This document shows positions 33,846 through 42,162 of a DNA stretch of 64,000 nt, in pieces. The notes below the pieces were generated by a model. It saw only the letters and a list, made by a program, of their open reading frames with translations. It was not told the DNA's origin and did not search any database. The stretch comes from Alloprevotella tannerae. Its GTDB lineage: Bacteria; Bacteroidota; Bacteroidia; Bacteroidales; Bacteroidaceae. Made by a program: the position numbers and the translations under genes. How positions within the stretch are numbered: position 1 is the stretch's first letter; the number at the start of each line of letters is the position of its first letter. The DNA lies in the NCBI GenBank assembly GCA_015259125.1, contig JABZGR010000005.1, positions 1 to 64,000 on the forward strand, read 5' to 3'.

Positions 33846-35867
33846 ATGATACAAAGAGAGAATCCATTCTTTGGTGCTTATCAGACACCACACGAAACTA
33901 TACCTTTTGACCGCATCACTTTGCAAGACATTGAAGAGGCGATCGACAAAGGAATTAAGGAAGAAGATGAAGAAATAGCAGCAATTGTAAGCAACAAAGA
34001 GCAACCTGATTTTGCAAATACAATTGCTGCTCTCGATACTACAGGCACGCTGTTGGGAAAAGCAACAAGCGTACTTTTCAACTTGTCATCAGCAGAAACG
34101 AATGACGAGCTTGATGCTTTAGTGCAAAAATACGCACCCATCTTAACCCAACATGAAACGGCCATTACGCTGAATGAGGGGTTATATAAGCGTATTAAAG
34201 CAGTATATGATGCAAAGCCCACTTTAAATGAAGAGGAGCAGATGCTACTGGAGAAGACTTTTGAGGGCTTTGAACGCTCGGGTGCGACATTGAATGAAGT
34301 CGGAAAGGAGCAACTGCGTAAGCTTTCGACCGAGCTATCGCAGTTGACGGTGCAATTCTCCCAAAATCATCTGAAAGAGACAAATGCTTTTACCTTGCAT
34401 TTAACTAAAGAGGAGCAATTAAAGGGATTGCCTGAATCGCAAATTGAACAAGCGGCTCAAACGGCTAAAGAGCAGCAGACCGATGGTTGGATCATCACCC
34501 TGAAAGCTCCGAGTTACATACCGTTTATGACTTACGCGGATGACCGCGAATTGAGAAAGCAGCTGTATATGGCCTACAATACGCAGTGTACACACGACAA
34601 TGCACATAACAACTTCGAGATCGTAAAACGCATTGTCAACCTGCGTCGAGAAGTAGCCCAATTATTAGGCTACGCAAGTTATGCTGATTTCGCGCTAAAG
34701 AACAGAATGGCAGAAAAACCGGAGCATGTGTATCAATTATTAAACGACTTGATTAAGCACTATAAAGCACCGGCAGAAAAAGAAATGAAAGCCATCAGCG
34801 CCTTATCAGATGAAGAGTTAAAACCTTGGGATTTTGCTTATTATAGTCAGAAACTAAAGAAAAAAGAATTTGATTTGGACGCAGAAATGCTCCGCCCTTA
34901 TTTTGAACTTTCGCAAGTAAAGAAAGGTATCTTTGGGTTGGCTGAGCGGCTTTATGGCATCACTTTCAAGCAAAACTCGGACATTCCGGTTTATCATCCG
35001 GACGTAGAAGCCTTCGAAGTGATAGATGAGAACGGCGACTTCTTAGCTGTGCTGTATTGCGACTTCCATCCGAGAAAAGGGAAGCAAAGCGGAGCGTGGA
35101 TGACCAACTATAAGGAAGAATCAGAGCGCGAAGGGCGACCATTTGTGGCGATCGTAATGAATCTGACTAAGCCGACGGCAGAAAAACCGGCCTTATTGAC
35201 CTTGGGAGAAGTGGAGACTTTCTTGCACGAATTCGGACATGCGTTGCACGGTATCTTTGCAAAGACGCGCTATGCGGCACTTAGCGGAACGAGCGTCTAT
35301 TGGGATTTCGTAGAGCTCCCATCGCAGTTTATGGAAAATTATGCCGTCGAGAAAGAGTTCTTGTCTACGTTTGCAAAACATTACAAAACGGGCGAACCTA
35401 TCCCAGACGAGCTATTAGCAAAGATTCGCAAAAGCAGGAATTTTAACGTTGCTTATGCTTGTATGCGACAGGTTAGTTTCGGACTTTTGGACATGGCCTA
35501 TTATACACAAACCGAACCTTTCACAGAAGACGTTCGCGCTTTTGAACAGAAAGCTTGGGCGCCGGCACAATTGATGCAGCAAGAACCGGAAACTTGTATG
35601 AGTGTACAGTTTGGCCATATCATGTCAGGCGGTTATGCGGCAGGCTATTATAGCTATAAGTGGGCAGAAGTGTTGGATGCGGACGCTTTCTCGCTTTTCC
35701 AAGAGACCGGAATTTTTAATAGAGAAACGGCCCGACGCTTCCGCACCAATATTTTGGAAAAAGGAGGAACTGTACATCCATTAAAACTTTATACAGCTTT
35801 CCGAGGAAAGGCTCCAAGCATCAATGCTTTGTTGATTCGCAACGGTTTGCCTACGCCTAACGCTTAA
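33846..35867 (+). CDS. M3-family metallopeptidase (peptidyl-dipeptidase Dcp / oligopeptidase A type)
   Basis: 673 residues, no signal peptide. Zinc-binding active site FLHEFGHALHG (HExxH) near residue 462, with the third ligand Glu about 30 residues later in WDFVELPSQFMENYA. Length and the MSGGYAAGYYSYKWAEVLDADAF stretch fit the Dcp/OpdA group, which degrades short peptides in the cytoplasm. Probably first gene of an operon with the dCMP deaminase (6 bp later), the S41 protease and hemW. Confidence 0.93.
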   Translation: MIQRENPFFGAYQTPHETIPFDRITLQDIEEAIDKGIKEEDEEIAAIVSNKEQPDFANTIAALDTTGTLLGKATSVLFNLSSAETNDELDALVQKYAPILTQHETAITLNEGLYKRIKAVYDAKPTLNEEEQMLLEKTFEGFERSGATLNEVGKEQLRKLSTELSQLTVQFSQNHLKETNAFTLHLTKEEQLKGLPESQIEQAAQTAKEQQTDGWIITLKAPSYIPFMTYADDRELRKQLYMAYNTQCTHDNAHNNFEIVKRIVNLRREVAQLLGYASYADFALKNRMAEKPEHVYQLLNDLIKHYKAPAEKEMKAISALSDEELKPWDFAYYSQKLKKKEFDLDAEMLRPYFELSQVKKGIFGLAERLYGITFKQNSDIPVYHPDVEAFEVIDENGDFLAVLYCDFHPRKGKQSGAWMTNYKEESEREGRPFVAIVMNLTKPTAEKPALLTLGEVETFLHEFGHALHGIFAKTRYAALSGTSVYWDFVELPSQFMENYAVEKEFLSTFAKHYKTGEPIPDELLAKIRKSRNFNVAYACMRQVSFGLLDMAYYTQTEPFTEDVRAFEQKAWAPAQLMQQEPETCMSVQFGHIMSGGYAAGYYSYKWAEVLDADAFSLFQETGIFNRETARRFRTNILEKGGTVHPLKLYTAFRGKAPSINALLIRNGLPTPNA

Positions 35868-35873
35868 AACACG

Positions 35874-36311
35874 ATGACGACAGCAGAGAAACAACAATTA
35901 CTCGACAATCGCTACCTCCGTATGGCGCGTATATGGTCGGAAAATTCCTATTGTAAACGTCGACAAGTCGGCGCATTGATCGTTAAGGATAAAATGATTA
36001 TCAGTGATGGCTACAATGGCACACCTTCCGGCTTTGAAAATCAGTGTGAAGATGAGCTAAACATAACAAAGCCTTACGTGCTTCACGCTGAAGCGAATGC
36101 TATTACAAAGATAGCTCGTTCGGGTAATAACTCTGACGGCGCAACGCTTTACGTGACGGACGCACCTTGCATAGAATGTAGCAAACTTATAATACAAGCC
36201 GGAATAAAACGCGTTATATACGGCAAGAAATATAGATTGACTGACGGAGTAGAACTCTTAAAAAGAGCGCATATTGACGTTCAATATTTACCATTAAATG
36301 AGCAAGAATAA
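35874..36311 (+). CDS. dCMP deaminase family protein
   Basis: 145 residues. Zinc-dependent deaminase motifs: HAEANAI (His ligand and catalytic Glu) and PCIECSK (two Cys ligands). The N-terminal CKRRQVGALIVKD is typical for dCMP deaminase/ComEB proteins that make dUMP for thymidylate synthesis. The end of the gene overlaps the S41 protease start by 14 bp. Confidence 0.93.
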   Translation: MTTAEKQQLLDNRYLRMARIWSENSYCKRRQVGALIVKDKMIISDGYNGTPSGFENQCEDELNITKPYVLHAEANAITKIARSGNNSDGATLYVTDAPCIECSKLIIQAGIKRVIYGKKYRLTDGVELLKRAHIDVQYLPLNEQE

Positions 36312-38103
36312 ACGTCGCTTCATCCCGCTACTCGTATCCATAGGTGTTGTAGTAGGTATTTTGCTTGGAAGTTTTTTTGCTTCCCATTTTGCTGGCAACC
36401 GCTTGAACATTATCAATACTTCCAGCAATAAGATCAACGATTTGCTTCATCTCGTAGACGACCAATACGTTGATTCCGTTAATATTCCGGACTTAGTAGA
36501 AAAATCTATGCCCGGAATCTTAGCACAGCTTGACCCTCACTCTACTTATGTCAGTGCAAAAGATGTAGAAGCTAGTATGCAGGGGCTTAATGGTAGTTTC
36601 TCCGGCATTGGGGTTCAATTTACAATCTACAAGGATACAGTTAGAATTATTCAAATTGTAAAAGGCGGACCTTCAGAAAGCAAGGGCCTTCAAGCCGGAG
36701 ACTGCATTACGGCGGTAGATGGCAAACCTTTCGTCGGCGAAGTCGTCACAAACGATGAGGTATTAAAACGCTTGAAAGGACCAAAAGGCTCCAAAGTAAC
36801 TTTAAGTATCAAGCGCGTGGGAGAAAAACGGATTTTCAATACAACAATCACGCGTGGAGATGTCCCGGTTAAAAGTATAGATGCCGTTTATATGGCTACG
36901 CCTTCAATAGGATACATTCGTATTACCTCTTTCAGCAGCACGACTTATCCGGAATTCTTAGCTGCTCTTGCTAGATTAAATCAATCAGACTTTAAAGGCT
37001 TGGTTATCGATCTTCGTGGAAACCTCGGAGGTTATTTGGATGCAGCTGTAAAAATTGCCAATGAGTTCTTACCAAAAGGTAGGCTGATTGTCTACACCGA
37101 AGGACGAAAATCTCCTCGACACGACTATGTAAGTGATGGTCGAGGAACATATCAAAACATCCCACTTGTCCTCTTGGTTGATGAAAATACAGCTTCAGCC
37201 AGCGAAATATTAAGTGGGGCGATACAAGATAACGACCGGGGAATGGTTGTAGGAAGGCGCACCTTCGGCAAAGGATTGGTACAAGAAGCCATTGAATTCA
37301 GAGATAATAGTATGCTTCGTCTAACTATTGCACGTTATTATACGCCCTCCGGTCGCTGCGTACAAAAACCATATAAGCCTGGGGATGAACTAGATTATCA
37401 AGAAGACTTGCTTTTGCGTGCAAAACATGGGGAATATTACAACGCAGACAGCATAAGAGCAAATGGAGAAAAGTACAAAACGCGCTTAGGCCGTATTGTA
37501 TATGGAGGTGGCGGCATCATACCAGACAAATTCATTCCGCTTGACACAATCGGAATGACATCTTATTTTAAGGAAGCTTATTTGAATGGATTGATGTTTC
37601 AATATGCCTATGTGTTTACAACGACTCATCACGAGGCGCTAAGCAAGTATAAGACTGAAGGTGAGGTCGTGAACTATTTACACAAACAAGATTTAGTCAA
37701 CAACTTTGCGACTTTCTCAGCTCAAAATGGACTTCGCCGACGCAATAATCTGATTAAGGAGTCTGCCTCATTGATTAAACGCTATATCATCACAAGAATT
37801 TTGGACAACCAACTAGGTGTTCAAGCCTCAATAGAATACGCAAATAGCTTTGATATGGGAGTTAAAACCGCAATTGCAATAATTGAGTCTGGTAATGCTT
37901 TCCCAAAAGTATCGACATCGCAAACGAATAATACGACAGCTGCTATTTCCCCGTCATATTCATTGCAATATGGAGCCAATGCTCAATTGGCAAAAGCATA
38001 CTTCTTTTCGCCCTTTGTATGCTTTCAAAACGATGGATTGTATGGCGTTGCGGGCGAAGACTTCGATAAACAACAGAAAAAGATATTTCTCTATTTCGTT
38101 TAA
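36298..38103 (+). CDS. S41 family C-terminal processing protease
   Basis: 601 residues: N-terminal signal anchor (about 8-30), an S41 N-terminal helical segment, PDZ domain (about 88-170, VKGGPSESKGLQAGDCITAVDG), then the protease core with FKGLVIDLRGNLGGYLD, catalytic Ser in NTASASEILSGAIQDN and Lys in GRRTFGKGLVQ. It should act in the periplasm. The C-terminal 200 residues are longer than in E. coli-type CtpB, as usual in Bacteroidota. Translationally coupled to the dCMP deaminase gene. Confidence 0.93.
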   Translation: MSKNKRRFIPLLVSIGVVVGILLGSFFASHFAGNRLNIINTSSNKINDLLHLVDDQYVDSVNIPDLVEKSMPGILAQLDPHSTYVSAKDVEASMQGLNGSFSGIGVQFTIYKDTVRIIQIVKGGPSESKGLQAGDCITAVDGKPFVGEVVTNDEVLKRLKGPKGSKVTLSIKRVGEKRIFNTTITRGDVPVKSIDAVYMATPSIGYIRITSFSSTTYPEFLAALARLNQSDFKGLVIDLRGNLGGYLDAAVKIANEFLPKGRLIVYTEGRKSPRHDYVSDGRGTYQNIPLVLLVDENTASASEILSGAIQDNDRGMVVGRRTFGKGLVQEAIEFRDNSMLRLTIARYYTPSGRCVQKPYKPGDELDYQEDLLLRAKHGEYYNADSIRANGEKYKTRLGRIVYGGGGIIPDKFIPLDTIGMTSYFKEAYLNGLMFQYAYVFTTTHHEALSKYKTEGEVVNYLHKQDLVNNFATFSAQNGLRRRNNLIKESASLIKRYIITRILDNQLGVQASIEYANSFDMGVKTAIAIIESGNAFPKVSTSQTNNTTAAISPSYSLQYGANAQLAKAYFFSPFVCFQNDGLYGVAGEDFDKQQKKIFLYFV

Positions 38104-38157
38104 TAGCTCCTTACACACATGAATGCAACTTAACAAGTTGCTCTACTCATTTATATA

Positions 38158-39264
38158 ATGGCAGGTCTATATGTGCACGTTCCGTTTTGTGCTTCACGTT
38201 GCATTTATTGTGACTTCTATTCTACGACCCAAACAACAGAGCAAAGGGAGCGATATACTAAGGCACTCATTGACGAAATAAAGGCACGTGCTGGACGATG
38301 GGATGACACTTTTCAAACAATTTATTTTGGAGGGGGTACACCATCACAATTGTCTATAGCGGAAGTCTCACACATAATAACAGCTATACAGACCTTACTA
38401 CATATCTCGCCATCAGCAGAGATTACTTTTGAGGCAAATCCAGACGATATTAACGAAAACTATGTCAAGCAACTCAAGTCGCTTGGGATAAATCGCATTA
38501 GTTTGGGCGTACAAACTTTCGATGATGCCCGCCTTCACTTTCTACGTCGGCGACATACCGCAAAAGAAGCAGTCAAAGCTGTAGAGACAACCTCTACAAT
38601 TATCGAGAATGTTAGTTTGGATCTTATCTATGGATTACCCAACCAAACACTATCTGATTGGGAAACAGATATTCGTCAAGCTCTCCAACTTCCAATTAAG
38701 CATCTTTCTTCTTATGGGTTAACAATTGAAGAAGGAACCCCACTGTTTCAACTTCGACAAAAGCAAATAATCAAAGAGGTCAAAGAAGATATAATTAGGG
38801 CTATGTACGAAATGCTCATGCTTCAAACGGAACAAGCTGGAATGCAACACTACGAGATCTCTAATTTTGCATATCCCACATACCACTCTCAACATAATCA
38901 CAACTACTGGTTAGGACTCCCTTATTTAGGGATTGGACCAGGCGCCCACTCTTATAAAAGATACACGCGTAGGTGGAATAAAGGTGACCTAAACTACTAC
39001 CTACAACATCCAGGACAACCACTTTTCGATTTTGAACAGTTAAATGAAGATGAGCACTTCGATGAGATGTTGCTTTTACGCCTCAGAACTAAAGAAGGAC
39101 TTTCCTTGAACGAATTAAAGCCACAAGATAGAAACTATTTACTTTCTGTAGCCTCCCCTTTCATCAAACAAGGATACTTACGTCTTCTAAGAGAAAACTT
39201 ACACCTTTCTAAACACGGCATTTTTATCTCTGATTACATAATATCCTCTCTGATGAAAGGATGA
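38158..39264 (+). CDS. hemW: Radical SAM protein HemW (heme chaperone, CPO III-like)
   Basis: 368 residues. It begins MAGLYVHVPFCASRCIYCDF with the Cys-x3-Cys-x2-Cys iron-sulfur motif near residues 11-18, followed by IYFGGGTPSQL, the SAM-binding glycine motif, and IGPGAHSYKRY. A HemN-type C-terminal domain is present in short form. HemW transfers heme to respiratory proteins; older annotations call it oxygen-independent coproporphyrinogen oxidase. Last gene of the operon beginning at 33846. Confidence 0.93.
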   Translation: MAGLYVHVPFCASRCIYCDFYSTTQTTEQRERYTKALIDEIKARAGRWDDTFQTIYFGGGTPSQLSIAEVSHIITAIQTLLHISPSAEITFEANPDDINENYVKQLKSLGINRISLGVQTFDDARLHFLRRRHTAKEAVKAVETTSTIIENVSLDLIYGLPNQTLSDWETDIRQALQLPIKHLSSYGLTIEEGTPLFQLRQKQIIKEVKEDIIRAMYEMLMLQTEQAGMQHYEISNFAYPTYHSQHNHNYWLGLPYLGIGPGAHSYKRYTRRWNKGDLNYYLQHPGQPLFDFEQLNEDEHFDEMLLLRLRTKEGLSLNELKPQDRNYLLSVASPFIKQGYLRLLRENLHLSKHGIFISDYIISSLMKG

Positions 39265-39378
39265 AGCGATGAATTTATCATTAAGATTATCGTCATTCAT
39301 TATATAAATTTTGTATTTTTGCCAATGAAATCAAGAATACTACTTAATTCATAAGTCCATAAAACAAATAAACACCCG

Positions 39379-40503
39379 ATGGGCCTGCAGTTTACAAAAA
39401 AGATTTTTCTCCTTTTATTCCTTTCGATACTCTGTTATCTACATCTATCTGCACAACAAGTTATCTTCTATGAAGACTTCAGCACGTGTAATGGCTCTGG
39501 AGGTAACGGCGAATCTTGGGGAAAAGGAGGAACAAAGAAAACAGCAGAATTAGATTCCACAAAATGGGAGTCTCATGAAAATCTATATCAAGGTAACAAA
39601 TGCCTAAGGCTTGGGAGCATAACATATCCTTCAGCATCCATAATCACAAAAGGCTTGAATTATAAAGGCCCCTGCATCTTATCTCTCAGAGCTGGCAGAT
39701 GGAGCAACAAGACATTGAAAAAACTACAGATTGAAATAATGAGAACCTGTAAGGATAGCTTGATAGAAATAGAATTCAAACAAGCCGGACATTTCTATTA
39801 TTACCAACTGTACATACCAGATATGACAGAAGATACTCGCTTTGCATTCACAAATAAAGGATCTGGTAAGAATATTTTTTTGTTAGACGATATAAAAATC
39901 ATTGCTGGCACACCCACATCGTTTACACAAACTATCAGCGACGTAGGCTACTCTACTTTATATTTTAATAAGCCTTTAGTGCTGCCAACAGGACTAATCG
40001 CACATACAATCCAAGAAAAAGAGGACCATTTGTATTACAATCAGACATATAATGAAGGTGATATACTTCCCCCTGAGACCGGACTTGTTTTGGAAGGAAA
40101 TAAAGGTAGTTACGTCCTAGAGGAACCTATGCAGGCCTGCGAAATCTACCCTGAGAATCTTTTAAAGGGAGATACCACAACTGCTATGATTAAAGAAGAA
40201 AGCGAGCACAGGTATTATATGCTTTCATTAGATGAGCATCAAACACCAGGTTCAGCTGGTTTCTACTATGGCAGTCCCAACGGAAAGCCTTTCGAATCTC
40301 AAGCCTATAAAGCATATTTATCACTTCATGAAGAACTCGCAAAAAGAATTAAAGGTTTTCCACTCTCTCAGATTACAACCGGATGCCTACAACAACTCAA
40401 ACGTGAGAAGAATAATTCGATTTACGACCTGCAAGGGAGGAAGAGGAATAATGTACAGCCCGGACTTCAAATCATCAATGGAAAAAAATACATTCTCCGA
40501 TAA
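39379..40503 (+). CDS. Secreted protein with Prevotella-type C-terminal motif
   Basis: 374 residues, signal peptide ending near LSAQQ (residue 26). The N-terminal part (VIFYEDFSTCNGSGGNGESWG) resembles jellyroll carbohydrate-binding-like surface proteins; ALKTLKKLQIEIM-like strands follow. No enzyme motif seen. The C terminus SIYDLQGRKRNNVQPGLQI then NGKKYILR matches the YDLQGR...GIYIxNGKK tail of many Prevotellaceae secreted proteins, interpreted elsewhere as a secretion or anchoring signal. A TATTTTTG box at 39314-39321 may be its promoter. Confidence 0.72.
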   Translation: MGLQFTKKIFLLLFLSILCYLHLSAQQVIFYEDFSTCNGSGGNGESWGKGGTKKTAELDSTKWESHENLYQGNKCLRLGSITYPSASIITKGLNYKGPCILSLRAGRWSNKTLKKLQIEIMRTCKDSLIEIEFKQAGHFYYYQLYIPDMTEDTRFAFTNKGSGKNIFLLDDIKIIAGTPTSFTQTISDVGYSTLYFNKPLVLPTGLIAHTIQEKEDHLYYNQTYNEGDILPPETGLVLEGNKGSYVLEEPMQACEIYPENLLKGDTTTAMIKEESEHRYYMLSLDEHQTPGSAGFYYGSPNGKPFESQAYKAYLSLHEELAKRIKGFPLSQITTGCLQQLKREKNNSIYDLQGRKRNNVQPGLQIINGKKYILR

Positions 40504-40523
40504 CCTAGGAATACCCAACCCAT

Positions 40524-40706
40524 ATGTCATCCCAAAAGCAAAAGCAAAAGCAATACCAACCCCTTCGCATCGAAAGTATAAATCTTGAATTGTCAACCCA
40601 ATTCATCGCCTCATCCCCACTAAAGATCCACGAGAATGAAGGTAGTCATCATCAATTATCCATAGAATTAAACGATTTTGATACTGATAAAGACACCATA
40701 GAATAA
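40524..40706 (+). CDS. Possible small protein after the secreted protein
   Basis: 60 residues starting 20 bp after the previous stop. The KQKQYQPLRIESINLELSTQFIASS-like opening (split: KQKQYQPLRIESINLE then LSTQFIASS) resembles small Bacteroidales proteins that begin with a Lys/Tyr/Pro stretch and a beta segment, followed by an acidic tail (HHQLSIELNDFDTDKD). I do not recognise a family with certainty. The remaining gap to 41155 holds no other gene; it contains the rpmE2 promoter. Confidence 0.4.
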   Translation: MSSQKQKQKQYQPLRIESINLELSTQFIASSPLKIHENEGSHHQLSIELNDFDTDKDTIE

Positions 40707-41070
40707 CAATTCTTTATCATCTAAAATCTCAGCAAGAGTTTATATGCCTCAGCTCGATTTAAGAATGCCATTATATTCTAGGATCTATAGCACTTGATTC
40801 TCGTTTTTGCATTTGTTTAGATTAAAAGAAAATTCATTCACAACTCTAATGCCTTTGAACAAAGCCACTTAAAAAGAATCATATGCTTATGAGTCGATGA
40901 GTTTCAACAATTAATTCACGAAAGACAATCACATTTAGAGGTATTGTTTTAGCTTACCAATAAACATCAATGAATTCAAGTAAACGCTTCTAAATGCTCA
41001 TAAACTGCATAACAGATCTCACTTAAGTAAAGGATTGAGATGAATTACAGTAAGATTTCCGGCTTAAATA

Positions 41071-41102
41071 TTTGTTTGTGCGGGAAATACTTAGTATTTT
41101 TG
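41071..41102 (+). promoter_or_regulatory. Promoter of rpmE2
   Basis: TTTG (41071-41074), 20 nt, TATTTTTG (41095-41102). The 53-nt leader to the ATG at 41156 leaves room for ribosomal-protein autoregulation, but I see no convincing structure in it. Confidence 0.7.
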
Positions 41103-41155
41103 CAACCGCTTAAGTTTAGACAATTAGTAAAAGAAATAATAAAAGAATCGCAGCA

Positions 41156-41410
41156 ATGAAAAAAGGTATCCATCCTGATAACTATCGTCCCGTTGTATTC
41201 AAGGATATGAGCAACGGCGATGTTTTTCTCTCTCGCTCTACTTGCAAAACCAACGAAACGATCGAATTTGAAGGCGAAACTTATCCTTTGATTAAATTGG
41301 AAATTTCTAGTTCTTCTCATCCGTTCTACACAGGAAAGACGAAGCTCGTTGATACTGCAGGTCGTGTAGATAAGTTTATGAATCGTTACGGTAATTCTCG
41401 TAAGAAGTAA
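41156..41410 (+). CDS. rpmE2: 50S ribosomal protein L31 type B
   Basis: 84 residues: MKKGIHPDNYRPVVFKDMSN and STCKTNETIEFEG, with the conserved ISSSSHPFYTGKTKLVDTAG and RVDKFMNRYG. It lacks the CxxC zinc motifs of the A type, so it is the zinc-free (C-minus, YkgM-like) L31. It is the standard L31 in Bacteroidota rather than a stress replacement. Terminator follows at 41439. Confidence 0.96.
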   Translation: MKKGIHPDNYRPVVFKDMSNGDVFLSRSTCKTNETIEFEGETYPLIKLEISSSSHPFYTGKTKLVDTAGRVDKFMNRYGNSRKK

Positions 41411-41438
41411 TTATAATAGATTCTTTTAAGCATACAAC

Positions 41439-41474
41439 AAAGCCGAGGTTCTTAATAAAAAGAGTCTCGGCTTT
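41439..41474 (+). terminator. Terminator of rpmE2
   Basis: AAAGCCGAG (41439-41447) pairs with CTCGGCTTT (41466-41474), 18-nt loop. It is 29 nt after the L31 stop. Confidence 0.8.
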
Positions 41475-41621
41475 ATCGTTTCTATTAGGTATGAAGAAAT
41501 TCGTGCTTATCATCTTTAATCACTTGTATCTACACGAACTAACCCATACTTTAAACACTTCGACTAGAATCTTTGCAAATCAATCTCTCTTAAAGTGGAT
41601 ACTTTGCTCTGAAAGAAAAAA

Positions 41622-41991
41622 GAAAGCAGTCGAACTATAAGCCGGGTTCTGTACACAAAAGAGTGTGTCCGTCATTTATCCGCATTTATTGTCACCAATA
41701 AACTGTATCGTTCCACCCTCTGGCGCGCTACGCTCGGACGGGCCGCCCTCTAACGCCAGTTTACATGAACTTTCAGCAATCGATGTGTACGGCTTGTGAG
41801 TCACCCCACAACCGGTAAGCTCTTACCTCACCTTCTCACCCTTACCTTATATTAAATATAAGGCGGTTATTTTCTTCTACACGAATTTGCCTTCACAGAC
41901 AACTTCCCATTAAGAAGCGATTTGCCCTATGCTGCCCGGACTTTCCTCCTACATTATATAAATGTACGCGACGGACCATCCGACTGCTTTC
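41622..41991 (-). ncRNA. rnpB: RNase P RNA, class A
   Basis: About 370 nt on the minus strand. The 5' part (from 41991) reads AAAGCAGTCGGATGGTCCGT, the 3' end (to 41622) reads ACAGAACCCGGCTTATAGTT then CGACTGCTTT, and the two ends pair as helix P1. The universal GAACCCGGCTT near the 3' end and the CCTCACCT/GGTAAGAG core region are visible in complement. It is the catalytic subunit for tRNA 5' processing, divergent from purL. Confidence 0.93.
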
Positions 41992-42107
41992 TAGCTGCAA
42001 AGGTACGACAGAAGTAACAGAAGCCCAAAAGATGAATAGGCTTTTCTTCATTCCTAACCACTTGCATTAGCTTAGAAAGAAATTCAAAAGAAAAGTATTC
42101 CGATAAA

Positions 42108-42139
42108 TTTGGTCTTTCTTTTGCCAAGCACTAATTTTG
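42108..42139 (+). promoter_or_regulatory. Promoter of purL
   Basis: TTTG (42108-42111), 20 nt, TAATTTTG (42132-42139), about 23 nt before the ATG at 42163. No PurR-like operator or purine riboswitch was recognised in the short leader. Confidence 0.7.
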
Positions 42140-42162
42140 CCTCATAAATCAATATCTACTAT

